From contig NC_018388.1 in assembly GCF_000208865.1 (NCBI RefSeq), positions 124,001-188,000 of the forward strand: a stretch of DNA of 64,000 nucleotides, written 5' to 3'. Positions 24,204-36,109 of the stretch are shown piece by piece. This stretch comes from Neospora caninum Liverpool (lineage: Eukaryota > Apicomplexa > Conoidasida > Eucoccidiorida > Sarcocystidae). How positions within the stretch are numbered: position 1 is the stretch's first letter; each line of letters opens with the position of its first letter. The translations under genes were made by a program, and so were the position numbers. The notes beneath the pieces are model-generated. The model was not told the origin of the DNA and made no database searches. It was given only the letters and a program-made list of their open reading frames with translations.

Positions 24204-26131
24204 GGGGCGAGAGAGAGAAGGGCGAAAAGGCGCAGATTGAGAGGCGCTCGCCGTGGCGTGCGCGCCACGGCCCCGCATGCAGATGCAGAAAAAAACGCGC
24301 AAGAGACAAGAGCCAGGAGAGGAGACGCGAGGCCGGAGAGGGCCTTTCCTTGGCTTCTTTCGTTTATTAAGACTTCGTCCACGCTCGTTTCGTTCGCGTA
24401 AACGGCTGCCAGTGGCGCGTCGCCTTTTCTCTCCGCCGTCACAAGAAACAAAGACGAAACAGAGAGACCCAAGCACGGAGGAAAACGGGCCTTCGTCACT
24501 GATTTGATTCTAAACTTTTCGAAACAGATTTCACTTTGTGTTCCGACACGGCACTCTCTTCCTTTTTTGGTCTCAGAAACCCCTCTTTTTTCACACACAT
24601 GCGTATATATCTGAATATGCCTATCCAGCGGTATATAATATATATATATATATAATATATATTATATATATGTGCAGAAAGTTGGTGTCCTGCCGATACT
24701 CCGATTTTTCGTGTCGGGTTCCCTTGCATCTCCCTCTGTGTCGGTTTCTTCCCTCTGTCTTCCTAAATGTTTTTTGCCCATTACCTCCGGGTATGCCGCC
24801 TTTGAGAGGCGCCTGTTTTAGAGTCGCGTTTTTGGTTCTTTTTGGTTCCGAAAACTTCTCGCTTCTCCAGGCTTTTCTTGGAAGCCCGCTTCCCTGGCCC
24901 TCACTCCAAACGCGAAACCAACTGCAACGGGTCTACACCGGTGAATACATATACTTATATATATATATATATCGGCATCTAGCACATGCATATATGTATA
25001 TCTATATCGGCATCTAGCGCATATATATATATATATATATATGTATTCTACACGCCGGATACGGTAGCCATGTGTGATTTGAGTTTGTTCTCGGTGTGAC
25101 AGAGAGGAAGAGAGTTTCCATAACTCAGTTTCAGAGACGAAACGTTTTGAAGAGAGAATCGGTTCCGAGTTTCCAAAGCGCGGAGGCTCTGGCGAGTGTC
25201 CGGGCCCTGTGCGGCGCGTGCGCTCTGTCGCGTTGGGGGTGTTGGGGGTGACGACTCCTCTTTCGCCTGTGGTGAGAGAAGGAGGCGACGCGCCGGCGAG
25301 GCCGTGTTTTTGAGAAGGACCGTCGCGTTTTGGAAATAACCAAAACAGGAAAGAGCGCGCGACGAGGTTCCAGAGAAATAAGTGTCCGCGGCTCATTCGT
25401 TTCGGAAAAGAAGAGCGACCGTGAGAGACAGCCAGATTGAGGGAGGAGACAGCTCTTCTCTGCAGTTCTTCGAAAAAGACGCAAGATGCAACGAGGGCCG
25501 AACAAGGCGTGAAGGGCCCAAATCGAAGCATTCTTTCCCTTGCAATAAAACACTGAAAACGGACGAAAACTGGAGAAAAAGAAACAGAATCTGGAGAACT
25601 TAGAAGCGAGCGACGTAGGGCGCGAGATGTGCAGGGGGGAGGAGGACGCCGCAGTGACTACGTAGGTCGTCCTGAAGAGAAAAGAGAAAAGCAAGAAAAG
25701 AAGATTGAGGATCGGTTTTTCGAGAAGGAAAAGAAAGCACAGAAAAGACAGATATACGTACACAGTAGTCTTCGTTTCTTCTTTCTGTCCCGTCAAACCC
25801 GGCGCTCGTCGACTGCTCTCTCTTCTTCGGCTCTGTCACGTCTTTGTCGACAAAAGGGAAACGCAAGAGAAAGAAACGAAGGAAACGAAAGAAGGGGGGG
25901 ACCACACAGTCGGCTGGCACGCATGCATAAAGGCCAGAGCCCGAGCGTTCTCGTCTCCGTATCTCGTTTTTTCAAATTTTTGAAATTTAGGAGTCACAAG
26001 ACTCGGACTGTTTCGAAGAGCTGTAAACGGTGCATCGCTGGAGAAACAAAGTATTTCTCTAAGTAATGAGACCAGTCAACAAGATAGATCGGAAGGCCGC
26101 GACGAGGGTCCATGCACTGCATTTGGGATAT
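24204..26131. other. Convergent spacer between the RGG gene and COQ4
   Basis: 1.9 kb holding two 3' flanks. TA microsatellites lie at 24633-24672 and 24955-25043. No domain-bearing open frame is seen; a 237-codon minus-strand frame (24818-25531) runs through microsatellite DNA and looks spurious. Confidence 0.5.
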
Positions 26132-29100
26132 CTAACAACAAAGCAGGTGAGAGCGCTTACGCCTCAACTTTTGTAGATTGCAAAATATAGAATTGGACTG
26201 AATTTCCTCAGGTTGGAATTGCATCTTAAAGACAAGCGATCCTGAGTTGAAACGTGTATTTATTTGCAGGGTGGAAAACAGAAACTCTGCAAAGGAAGAC
26301 ACGAGACGACTTACCAGGGGCCGCCCCAGCCACTCCTCGACGTACACGCAGTGGAGAGGGACCTGCACGACTCGACTTGCATTCCACGCCTGCCGACAAA
26401 AGGAATTTGCCAAAGAAAAATAACGGGAGATTTTTAGAGAAACACAAGGCCCAGAGGAACGAGTGAAGGCGATCAAGAAAGAGATCAAGAAGAGGTCAAG
26501 ACAGGGCATAGGGCGATTCGCCACCTGGGGAGAAGCCTGAGTGTTCCTCTGTCTCACCCAAGGGAGAAGTTCTTCCAGAAGCGTGCGACGAGGGTAGAGG
26601 ACTTCTGGTTCGTCTGTGCTTTCCGCTTTTCCGACAACGTTCTTCTCTCGCTCCTCTTCGTCGCCAACCGTCTTTCTCTCTTCGCTCCCGTAGACAATGT
26701 GGAGAGGCGAGTTGACGAGGCGGAAGGAGTTGCATTCTTCGCCGCTTTCCTCCCGCCGCAGCTTTCCCGCCAGCGCCGCGCCCACCACGCGGGCGTCTGT
26801 TGCTCGAGGGGACATGTGCATGCGAATCAAAGGCGTGGCGAGAGGGCCGACAAGCGACGCGGCGAGAGTCATCTGCAACCGACGCGAAAAAGAGAGGACA
26901 AGGAGACAGCGGCGATCACCCCGCGGGAATCCGGAAAGGAGACGCGCCGCGGCCAAAACATACGCGAAGAAGGCGGGGGGCGAGATCTAGAGCGAAGGAG
27001 AACAAGAACAAGGCCTGCAGGCTAGCGAGAGATCTCGAAACAGGCGACAGACGAGGAAAGGACATATCATTCCTCACCGAGACGATAAAAGAAAAAGAAA
27101 CGACACGAAGGAGGAAAGGAAAAGAGAGGAAACACGGACAAGACAGAAAGCAGGGGCAAGAAGGAGAGTTCGAAGAGAAGAAAAAGAAGACGAGAGTGGA
27201 AATGAGGGGAGGAGAGAGACACGAAAGCGTAGAAAAAAGAGAAGAAAGTGTAGAAGGAAGAGAAGAAAAAGGAGAAGAAAAAGGAAAAGAAAAAGGAGAA
27301 GAAGGAGAAGAGTGAGGAAAGAGAACCGTTCCTATTTGAGAGAAACTGTTGGACTCACGGGGAGGCCTGTTTGGCAAAACTCAATGAGTTTCAAGGCGAC
27401 CTCGGCTTCGACGGAAACGCCCATTCCGTAGAGTGTGTGCATGAAGTCGTGCAACTGCAAAACGAATTGGAGAGCGCCAGAAAGAAACAAACTTTTCCAA
27501 AACGCGCCTGCTTCTTTTCGCTTTGCCGAGCCACACGCGCGGTATATGAGACGAGGCGATCTTTTCGTTAACCCAGATCTGCATGCACAACCCTTGCAAA
27601 ACGTGGTGACACATGGAGTCGGTAACGATACAAAACACAGCTCCACGTTCAAGAACGAAAAAGTTGAAGGGAAGAGAAGGGATTGAGTTTCTCGTGGGAC
27701 GCGACGCGGGGGCCGCGCTACGCGCGCGCGGAGTTACGACACTCACAAACAAGAAAAGGCCTTGAGAGAAGACGGTTTTTTCTCCGAATCGCGCAAAATA
27801 CACAGAGAAGAGCTTCGTTGCTCCCGCAGTCCTGACCTTCAGGTGTCGCGAACCTGTCGATATCTCGTGAGAACGTAGGCGAGCTCTCGGTCCTCGACGA
27901 GGCGAACGGGCTGTCGAGCGCCTGCATGCAGTTCGTTTCTGTCCATGAACTGCATGTACGCCCACCTGAGTAAGAGACGAAACACAAATAAATCTGTACA
28001 TGAATCTATATATGCTTCCGTCTACTTGTATACACACACCTCTCTCTGTATACATGTATATCTGCATATGTACAAATATATATACATCTCTGTACATCTC
28101 TATACATCTCTGTACATCTCTATACATAAATATACATCTCTATACATCTCTGTACATCTCTATACATAAATATACATCTCTATACATCTCTGTACATCTC
28201 TATACATAAATATACATCTCTATACATCTCTGTACATCTCTATACATAAATATACATCTCTATACATCTCTGTACATCTCTATACATAAATATACATCTC
28301 TATACATAAATATATGACTGGTGAGTTGTGTTAATTTCCTTTTTGGACGCGTTCGTGAATGCGTCGTGTGAAGGCGAGGAAAATGCATGCAAACCAAGAG
28401 ATCGCGTTTGCGGGCGACTCTACACGGCTCCTCAGTTCAAGCAGAACTGCGCTGTTTAGTCGGAAGAAAGCCAGCCTACTCAATTGAAAGGTTCGTTAGT
28501 CAGTCCCTGCCTCGACTGCGCTGCCGAGTTCACACGACTGTGGAGGATCCGTTGCGGAAAAGCGGAGAAAAAACGAAACAGACATCGCGAGACGAGCGAG
28601 AGCGGATGGAGCTGGAAACAGTGGAACGGTCGTAGAGACGGCAGGCCTGTAGAGGGACTCCGAGCCGCCAGAGACGGCCAAGAATTGAACCCCCGCTGCA
28701 GAGACTTGTACGCAACGAGAGAACAAGAGAGCTAGGAAGAGACAAGATACAAAACCCGAGGACGAGAAGGGGGTGTGAAACAGACAAACATTTACCCGAG
28801 AGTGTTTTTTGGAAGTTTCCGTAGAGCTTCGTAGTCCACGAAACGGTCATCCAGCAGCGGCTTCTTCTCCAACACCCGCCGGCCATCAGGGTGTTCCCTG
28901 CGAAATTCGCAAAAAACGAGAAATTGCGAAAAGAAGTGGGGAAAAGAGAAAATGTTCTTCCTCCACGTGTGCCTGTTTATCTTTCGTTTTCTCATCTCCA
29001 GCATTTCTCTCGGAGACTCCCGGGAACTCCTGGGGCACTGCTTCTAACAAATGTGTTTCTTTTGTTCTCCGCAGCTTCCGTTCTTCTCTTCCTTTCCACA

Positions 29101-30089
29101 CTTTCTTCTCTTCCTTTCCACACTTTCTTCTCTTCCTTTCCACACTTTCTTCTCTTCCTTTCCACACTTTCTTCTCTTCCTTTCCACACTTTCTTCTCTT
29201 CCTTTCCACACTTTCTTCTCTTCCTTTCCACACTTTCTTCTCTTCCTTTCCACACTTTCTTCTCTTCCTTTCCACACTTTCTTCTCTTCCTTTCCACACT
29301 TTCTTCTCTTCCTTTCCACACTTTCTTCTCTTCCTTTCCACACTTTCTTCTCTTCCTTTCCACACTTTCTTCTCTTCCTTTCCACACTTTCTTCTCTTCC
29401 TTTCCACACTTTCTTCTCTTCCTTTCCACACTTTCTTCTCTTCCTTTCCACACTTTCTTCTCTTCCTTTCCACACTTTCTTCTCTTCCTTTTCACACTTT
29501 CTTCTCTCTTTTCTTGTTCTTCACAGGCCGTTCCCGTTTTTGCGTACCACATTTGTCGGTGCATTGCTTCGAGCGCTCGGTCGCTGGTGATCTCGGAGAG
29601 TGTGGCGACATGTTCATCTTCAGTCGGCCGAGCGAGGGCGCCGTGAGCGGCCTTCGCGCCGAACTCGACTTTCCGCAAGAAGCGCAGCGTGCTCGACTTC
29701 AAATCGTTCAGCACCATGCGCGCCAGCCGCGCAAAAAGAGGCGCTTCACTGAGCGGCGAGGAAGAGACAGAAGACGGAGAAACAGAGGCAAACCCTCCCC
29801 TGTCGCTGCGGTCAATCGCCGAAGTGTAAGTGGGGACAAAGGAGCGCTCGAAATTCCACAAATGCAAAGAAGAAGAGGGAGAGTAAGGAGAAGAGGAGGG
29901 AGAGTTAGGAGAAGAAGAGAGAGAAGAAGAGGGAGAAGAAGAGGGAGAAGAAGAGGGAGAAGAAGAGAGAGAAGAAGGAGGTACAAGAGGCGCATGGTGC
30001 ATAGAGAAATGCACGTCGAATGGAGACATGCGTCTGTGCCGGCAAGGACGCGAGAGGCGCAGGATGCGCCGAAAAGTTTGCAGCCTCAT
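26132..30089 (-). CDS. COQ4: COQ4, ubiquinone biosynthesis protein (mitochondrial)
   Basis: Seven exons: 30089-29548, 28897-28796, 27965-27854, 27454-27359, 26872-26558, 26389-26315 and 26224-26132 (444 residues). Consecutive exons give the COQ4 order: LGEIT-like (SEITSDRALEAM), MWEHPDGRRVLEKKP, FMDRN, VEDRELAYVLTRYRQ, LHDFMHTLYG, EFCQTGLP, MTLAASLVGPL, EELLPW and VYVEEWLGRPL. The zinc motif HDxxHx11E is intact (H254, D255, H258, E270). The N-terminus (MRLQTFRRILRLSRPCRHRR) is a good mitochondrial presequence. COQ4 acts in the matrix-side complex that builds ubiquinone; it is needed for assembly of that complex, and work on the human protein links it to C1 decarboxylation of the head group. 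Unusual features are a Ser/Pro-rich N-terminal stretch and an insertion of about 50 charged residues in exon 5. The last exon is least certain. Confidence 0.95.
28081..28314. repeat. 10-bp monomers in a 40-bp higher-order repeat, COQ4 intron 2
   Basis: The tract is built from three related 10-bp monomers: TATACATCTC (A), TGTACATCTC (B) and TATACATAAA (C). After an irregular start they repeat in the fixed order C-A-A-B, a 40-bp unit, about five times. It lies between COQ4 exons 2 and 3. Confidence 0.9.
29081..29505. repeat. 22-bp pyrimidine minisatellite in COQ4 intron 1
   Basis: About 19 almost identical 22-bp units (core CTTCCTTTCCACACTTTCTT). It lies wholly inside intron 1 of COQ4 (28898-29547). 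As 22 is not a multiple of three, three units make 22 codons and every frame stays open, which explains the 143- to 433-codon frames over it. Confidence 0.92.
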
Positions 30090-31489
30090 GTTGGTTCTGG
30101 GAAAGTTTGAAATTGGGGAGACAGGAAAGAAAAAAAGAGCGGTCTTGCTTTAGCACCTCGAGCCTGCACACTCCCTCTCGTGTCTATCGACATCGCCCCT
30201 TTCCGTCTCCCAGCGCGAAAACACGGAGAATTTTCCTCTCCTCGCAGGGCCTTTCGCTGGCGTTTTTCCCAGCTGGACCCTAACGAAAAAGAAGAAAGAA
30301 AGCAGAAAAGCGACGAAGCAGCGCACACCTCGAGTGTACGGACAGAGGAGAAAGACAGAAGCGAGCTGTGCCTTCCCTCACCATCCTTCTGCCGCCCCTG
30401 TCTCCATAAGAAGAAATACAAAGAAACAGAGCGGACAGAGAGATAGAGAGGAAAGAGAGAAAGAGAGGAAAGAGAGAGAGAGGAAAGAGAGGAAAGATAC
30501 AAAGAGAGGAAAGATAGAAAGAGAGGAAAGATACAAAGAGAGGAAAGATAGAAAGAGAGGAAAGAGAGGAAAGAGGGAAGGAGAGAGAAGAGGCGAGGAA
30601 GAGAGACGGTCGCGTTCCACTTCCTCCTGCTACTCATTCCATGCACATAGGATGCGAAGGTGTTTTCGCTTTTGAAGTTCTTCGGTCGAGACAACAGAGA
30701 GATAGAGAACTAAAAACCAGGACAGCGCAGGAAAAAGTTCTTCGCTTGTCGGCGGCAAGTAGTCGCGCGCGAGAAAAGATGCGAACGTTCTCCTCTTGAA
30801 AAAGGAGAAAAAAGAAAAACGAGGAGAAAAGGAGGAGAAGAGAGGAAGTGGAAAAGGCCCGGGAGGACGAAGTCGAGTGTCTCTTCGCACGCAGAGAGAG
30901 GCACGAGGAACGGCTGTTCAAGACTTACGGTCGGAGATGAAAAAAAGGCAGAGAATGCGAGAGAAGCGTAAGCCTCCTCTCGAGGAGAGAAAACGTGTGT
31001 GATTGAGTGCATTGAAGGCTTTTTTCCGGAAATCTTTTAAAAAAGACAAACTCGCAGAATGGAGAGGCACACCCGCTCACCTCGCGCGCTTTTTCGTAAG
31101 GCCCTTGCATGCAACGCCTGTTTCTTCTTTATCCCATTCCCCGGGGCTTCAGCTTGTATAAGCAAATCGTTCCCTTCTCTGCGCGCTGAGGGAAATCCTT
31201 TCAAGCGTTTCTCGACTTTGGATGTACACCTCGCAGCAAGACAAGAGATTCCCCGAAAGCGCGAAACCTCTGCCGTCTTCACTTGATTCCACACGCACAT
31301 GCTTGATTCTCACCCGCCAGCAAAAACATACAGAACTGCAGAATCGCACGCATCTACATATTTAGATGTACACTCACATATCTTTCTCCATCTACTCAGG
31401 TAGATATATATATTTATATATATTGATGTTTCTTTTCACGTATGCGGATGTAGACGCACCTCGCAGATTGACACACGTACGTGTATAAA

Positions 31490-31492
<3 letters not shown>

Positions 31493-31531
<39 letters not shown>
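31493..31531. repeat. (TA)n microsatellite
   Basis: Nearly perfect TA dinucleotide run of about 38 bp in the spacer upstream of COQ4. Confidence 0.9.
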
Positions 31532-31536
<5 letters not shown>

Positions 31537-32774
31537 CACGATTATCAATCTAAATATAAAATTGAGGAGATATGGATGTGGTTGTAGGTGTTTGTCCCTC
31601 GTGTAGATACATGTCTGTTTCTCTCTTTGAAACCTGCTTAATTTCCTTGGAATCTTAAAAGCAGTTGTTTTGGACGCAGAGGCTTTGATCCGGCTGCTGC
31701 AAGAGACCTTAGAATGGACCGGTCCCGCGGAACTGAAACTTTCGCGTTCTCGCAAATGCTCCTGAAATTCTCGACGAAGAGTTGATTCCGCTCGAGCGAA
31801 GCTGAGAGTTTCAGGAGGTGGTGTGCAGACGAAAAGAAACGTGTTGATTGTCCTTTGAAAACGAATAAGGGAAAAGGGAGACTCTCGATGCGCTCCTGCC
31901 TTCACTCCTGATATCTCCACGAAAAAACGCCTTCCAGAAAAAGCTGCACATGCGCAGATATCGAGCCGCTTCTAAATCGTCGCCGTTTCTGCCCATGCAT
32001 CTGCAGTTGTGTCGACACTTCGGCTTCATTCTTCTCTCCGTACACTGCACATGGGCGTCTCTCTATTCACTTGTGTCTATTTTTGAGACATCTCTCTCTC
32101 TCCGTGCACGCACCTCTACGTCGATCCTACATGCATCCTAGTAATTATATTTACATATATACAGATGCATCCTTCTGTCCCTCTCTGTCTCTCCCCACAG
32201 ATCTCTCTATGTATCTATCTGGATATGTGTATCAGACGCAAACGGTTATGGGGCGACGGAGAGAGAAGAGGTGGAGGAAATGGCCAAGTTTCCGCGTTTC
32301 TTTAAACGGAGCGTGGCGCTTCAGAAAACCCTCTAGACGAAAGGGGAAGATCCTCGAGAGACAAAAGAAAACAAGCGGGAGAACGAGAGAGAGGTAGAGG
32401 AGGGCGTACGACAGCAACGAGCCGAAAGAAATTCCACGGAAACGCGGGAGAGAAAGGACAGAAAAAAGGAGAGTTGGACTACTGGTTTAGATCTTGAATG
32501 TCTACGCAGACATTGAGAAGAAGGGACGAAAAGAGAGAGGAGGGAAAGGACCAGGAGATGTCAAGAGAGAGAGGCCGAGAGAGATGCTCGGTGCGAAACG
32601 AGCAGCGGAAACGAGGCAAACGAGAGAAAGCTTCTTCTGCACAATAACCTTCTCGCTGGTAATCTCTCTCTTCTCCCTCTCCCTTTCTGTTCTGCTCATC
32701 CTTCCGTTGTGCTCTGCCACCGTCTCCGTCCGTCCTTTCCCTTCTTCTCCCTCTTTCTCTCTTCTTCTCCATCT

Positions 32775-32850
32775 CCTCTCTCTTCTCCTCTATCTCCTCT
32801 CTCTTCTCCTCTATCTCCTCTCTCTTCTCCTCTATCTCCTCTCTCTTCTC
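32775..32850. repeat. 21-bp pyrimidine repeat
   Basis: Three to four copies of a 21-bp CT-rich unit containing CTCCTCTATCTCCTC, downstream of the epsilon-tubulin stop codon. Confidence 0.75.
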
Positions 32851-33025
32851 CTCTTCATCTCTCTCTCCATTCGCTTCTTCTCCCTCCGCCCTCCTCTCGC
32901 TTCTTCTCATGCTTGCGGGCTGCATTCTTTGCGCGACGAACTGATGCTAAGGGCGTGCGTTGCAATCGCCGTGTCTCCGTTTTCCGCGTCTTCTCTGAGC
33001 GGGGCGAGGGGCGGGAGACAGAAGG

Positions 33026-34492
33026 CTAACAGAGGGAGGCCGACAACGCCGGGTGGGGCGAAGCAGAAACACCGACGAGAGAGGCATACGCGGCGTGAAC
33101 GGGAGGCGAACACGACGACAAGTAAGAAGAAGGCGGGAAATTGTGGCGATCTAAGTAAGCATAATCCCTGGCGAGATCCAGCACACATTCCGAGGCTTCA
33201 ATAAACGTGTCTGTGTCCATGTACTGCTCGTAGTGATGGAGGTGCGCCTGAGCGAGCACACACGTCGAGAGAGAGAAAAGAGAGGGAAAGGCGAAAGCTA
33301 AACGGCGGGACACACGGAACGACAGAAGTGAAAGAGCTTCGACAAACGTAGATTGATACATAATTCTCAAGACATACACAGGCTTATACACCAGCATAGC
33401 TACACACATATACATATATATATACATATATATGTTAAACGGGGCACGAGAGATTCACATTTCTAGTGGAGGAAAGCGAACACGAGCGAGGTTTTGGGAG
33501 CGCACGCGAATGAGAGAAAAAAGAAAAGACAGGCATCGTGGGAACGACGACGGCTAGGAAGGAGAAACGACCATGGAGCCAGGGCGGAAACAGACAACGC
33601 CGGCGGCGAGTCGAAAGAGTCAGCGCAAGCCGAAAAGAGACAAAGGGCGAGGAAAAGAGACAGGAAACAGTCACGCGTGCGTGAGAGGAGAAACAAACCT
33701 TCCTTTCGAAGAGTTTGCTGAAGCGAGAGTGAATTGTCGAGAAGAGATACGCCGCCTCGCACGAGTTGGACAAACCTAGAAGGCCGTAGGGCTGATAGAA
33801 GCGAAATGGGCAAAGGAAAAAAAGCTAGAAAAAACGAATCAGAACTGGAAACCTTCCCTCACACCTTTTGTTCCGTGCCTTCCTGTTTCCCCGGTGTCTC
33901 TGCTTCTGGACGCTTCGGGGCTCGTCCTCTTCCGTGAACCCGAAACCTTTGATCCTCTTTTCTTCTTTCTCGTTTTCTTCGGTTTCTTTCCTTTTCCCGC
34001 TTCTTTCGCCGATTCTCTTGTGTGTCTCCTCTCTCCAGGTTTCTTTTCTCTCACTTGGCCGACTGCAGCGACTTCGCAGAGACCGATTTTCGTCGCGTCC
34101 TCGTTGCAACTCAGCATCTTCAGGCTCCGACGCAGTCTGCCGGGAAAAAAAACGCTTTCCCTCTAAAGACTCTTCAAGAGGAGACATGTCCCTCCATACA
34201 ACTACACTACATATATATTTCTAAATGTCGCTGTCTGTCTATATCTATATCTATATATATAGATGTATTGATATGCATATATAGATATATATGCACCTAT
34301 ACATATATGCATAAACATGGGTATGCATATACAAATACGTAGATATAGATTCACGGAAACGCATATGAAGGCATTTGTGCAAATCGCCCATCGCGCTCCA
34401 TAAAAGGCTGTTCAAGGCTCTCTCACGGCCTATCGACGTAGAAACCCGAAAATGAATATGTGCGCACATGCATGTACCTACGTATATATATG

Positions 34493-34524
<32 letters not shown>

Positions 34525-34526
34525 TG

Positions 34527-34578
<52 letters not shown>

Positions 34579-36078
34579 TGTATGTATGTATATGTATACG
34601 GGAATGCATGTCTGATGATGCTGTGCACAAAGAATGTAAATACATAAATTTATACTCATGGTTTTGTCGAGGTACATCCGTGTCGAACGGCGACAACGCC
34701 AGAAACCAAGTCAGTGCTTCGGTTTGTCTCACCGCGTCACATTTTGCAGGAGGCCTGAAACGGGGATGTTGGCTCCACGAACGAGGAAGGCTGCGGCGAG
34801 GCATCTGCATGCGCGACGGAGCATGCATCGAAATTCCAGCACTTCATTTCTTTTCTTCGCCTTTTTTTAAGGACTCTCGTGCTCGTGAGCCGCATACATA
34901 TCTTGATAGTTGCAAAAAAGTAACATACGTAAGAATTGCACATGCATCAACGGGTATATGCACACTTACTCATAAACACACCGACACACACATCTGTATA
35001 CATATACGTACAGATATATGTATATATATATGCATATATATATATATATGTGCATATATATAAACATATACATATATGCATGCCCACCTGTGTGTATGTA
35101 TATACATATATATATATATATATATACATATACGCGAATATATATGTACATCTCGCTCTCGAGACGCGTGTGCATGTCACTCTTGGAAGCAGGGTCACTT
35201 CTGTGTCGATCTCTTTGCGATTCGAGGCACGCATAAGTTTCTGTAGGGCGTTTCTAAATCCCTAGACATTTTCGGGAGAGAGCGGGTCGGGTGCGTTCTT
35301 TTTCTTCGCCTACAAACTGCGTGTCGGCTGACACGCGAAGAGCTGGTGAGCCGGCGCGAGGAGATCGTTGAAACTTTGCGAGAACGCGCGAGAGAGCGCG
35401 GTTGGATCTTCTCTTGGGAGATTTCCAGAAGGCAGAGAGGCGAGAAGGAAGTGGAGGCCTGGGAAGGGAACTAAGTTCGTGGCAATGTCTTCCAAGTCAA
35501 CGTTCAGGCGGCCGTCGAAGCGCAGCGAGCTGAAACACCCACGCAGGTTGCGACTCACCTCCAGAAAAAGAGAGAAATCTAGGGACTCTCGTCCGGGGAA
35601 GAAACCCTCGGCCCTGCACTGGGAATTTGCGGGGTTTTTCTTCCTGCGGTCCCCCCTTTTTTGCCGCTTCTGTTTCGCCTCCTTGCTTGCCTGGTGAGAT
35701 GGGAGAGAACTCGAGCGACGATGCCGTTCATCTCCGCGAAGGCGCATCGTCTCGTGCGGCGTCGCGCCGCTCTTTCGCCTTCTCTCGACCGCCTTTCTTC
35801 GCTCTCCACAACGCTTCGAGGCGAGCGAAAGGGGCGAGAGAGGCGCGAGAAAGAAGCAGAAACAGAGGACGAACAGCGGCCAGAGATCCTCGCGGCCTTC
35901 GTCTGCAGACAGGCACGCCGAGGAACAAGACGGCGGAACGCGAAAGAGAAAGAAATACAGAAAACATGGAACGGATGAAACGAGGAAAGACGCAAGGCCC
36001 TCCGGCGTCCCCTCAGAGACAGCGAAAGCCGCTTCAGGACTACACGCGAAACTGCATGCAAACACACGCATATGTATG

Positions 36079-36109
<31 letters not shown>

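Larger units (their letters stand above)
30090..33025. other. Spacer between epsilon-tubulin 3' end and COQ4 start
   Basis: 2.9 kb between two minus-strand genes; it should hold the epsilon-tubulin 3' UTR and the COQ4 promoter. It contains a GGAAAGA-type purine tract (30440-30590), a pure TA run (31493-31531), a pyrimidine 21-bp repeat (32775-32850) and GA-rich DNA. No supported gene. Confidence 0.5.

Noticed and set aside
28992..29473. Long Lys/Glu/Arg frame on the minus strand and Ser/Phe/Leu frames on the plus strand
   Set aside because: Artefact of the 22-bp array, which has no stop in any frame and lies in COQ4 intron 1.
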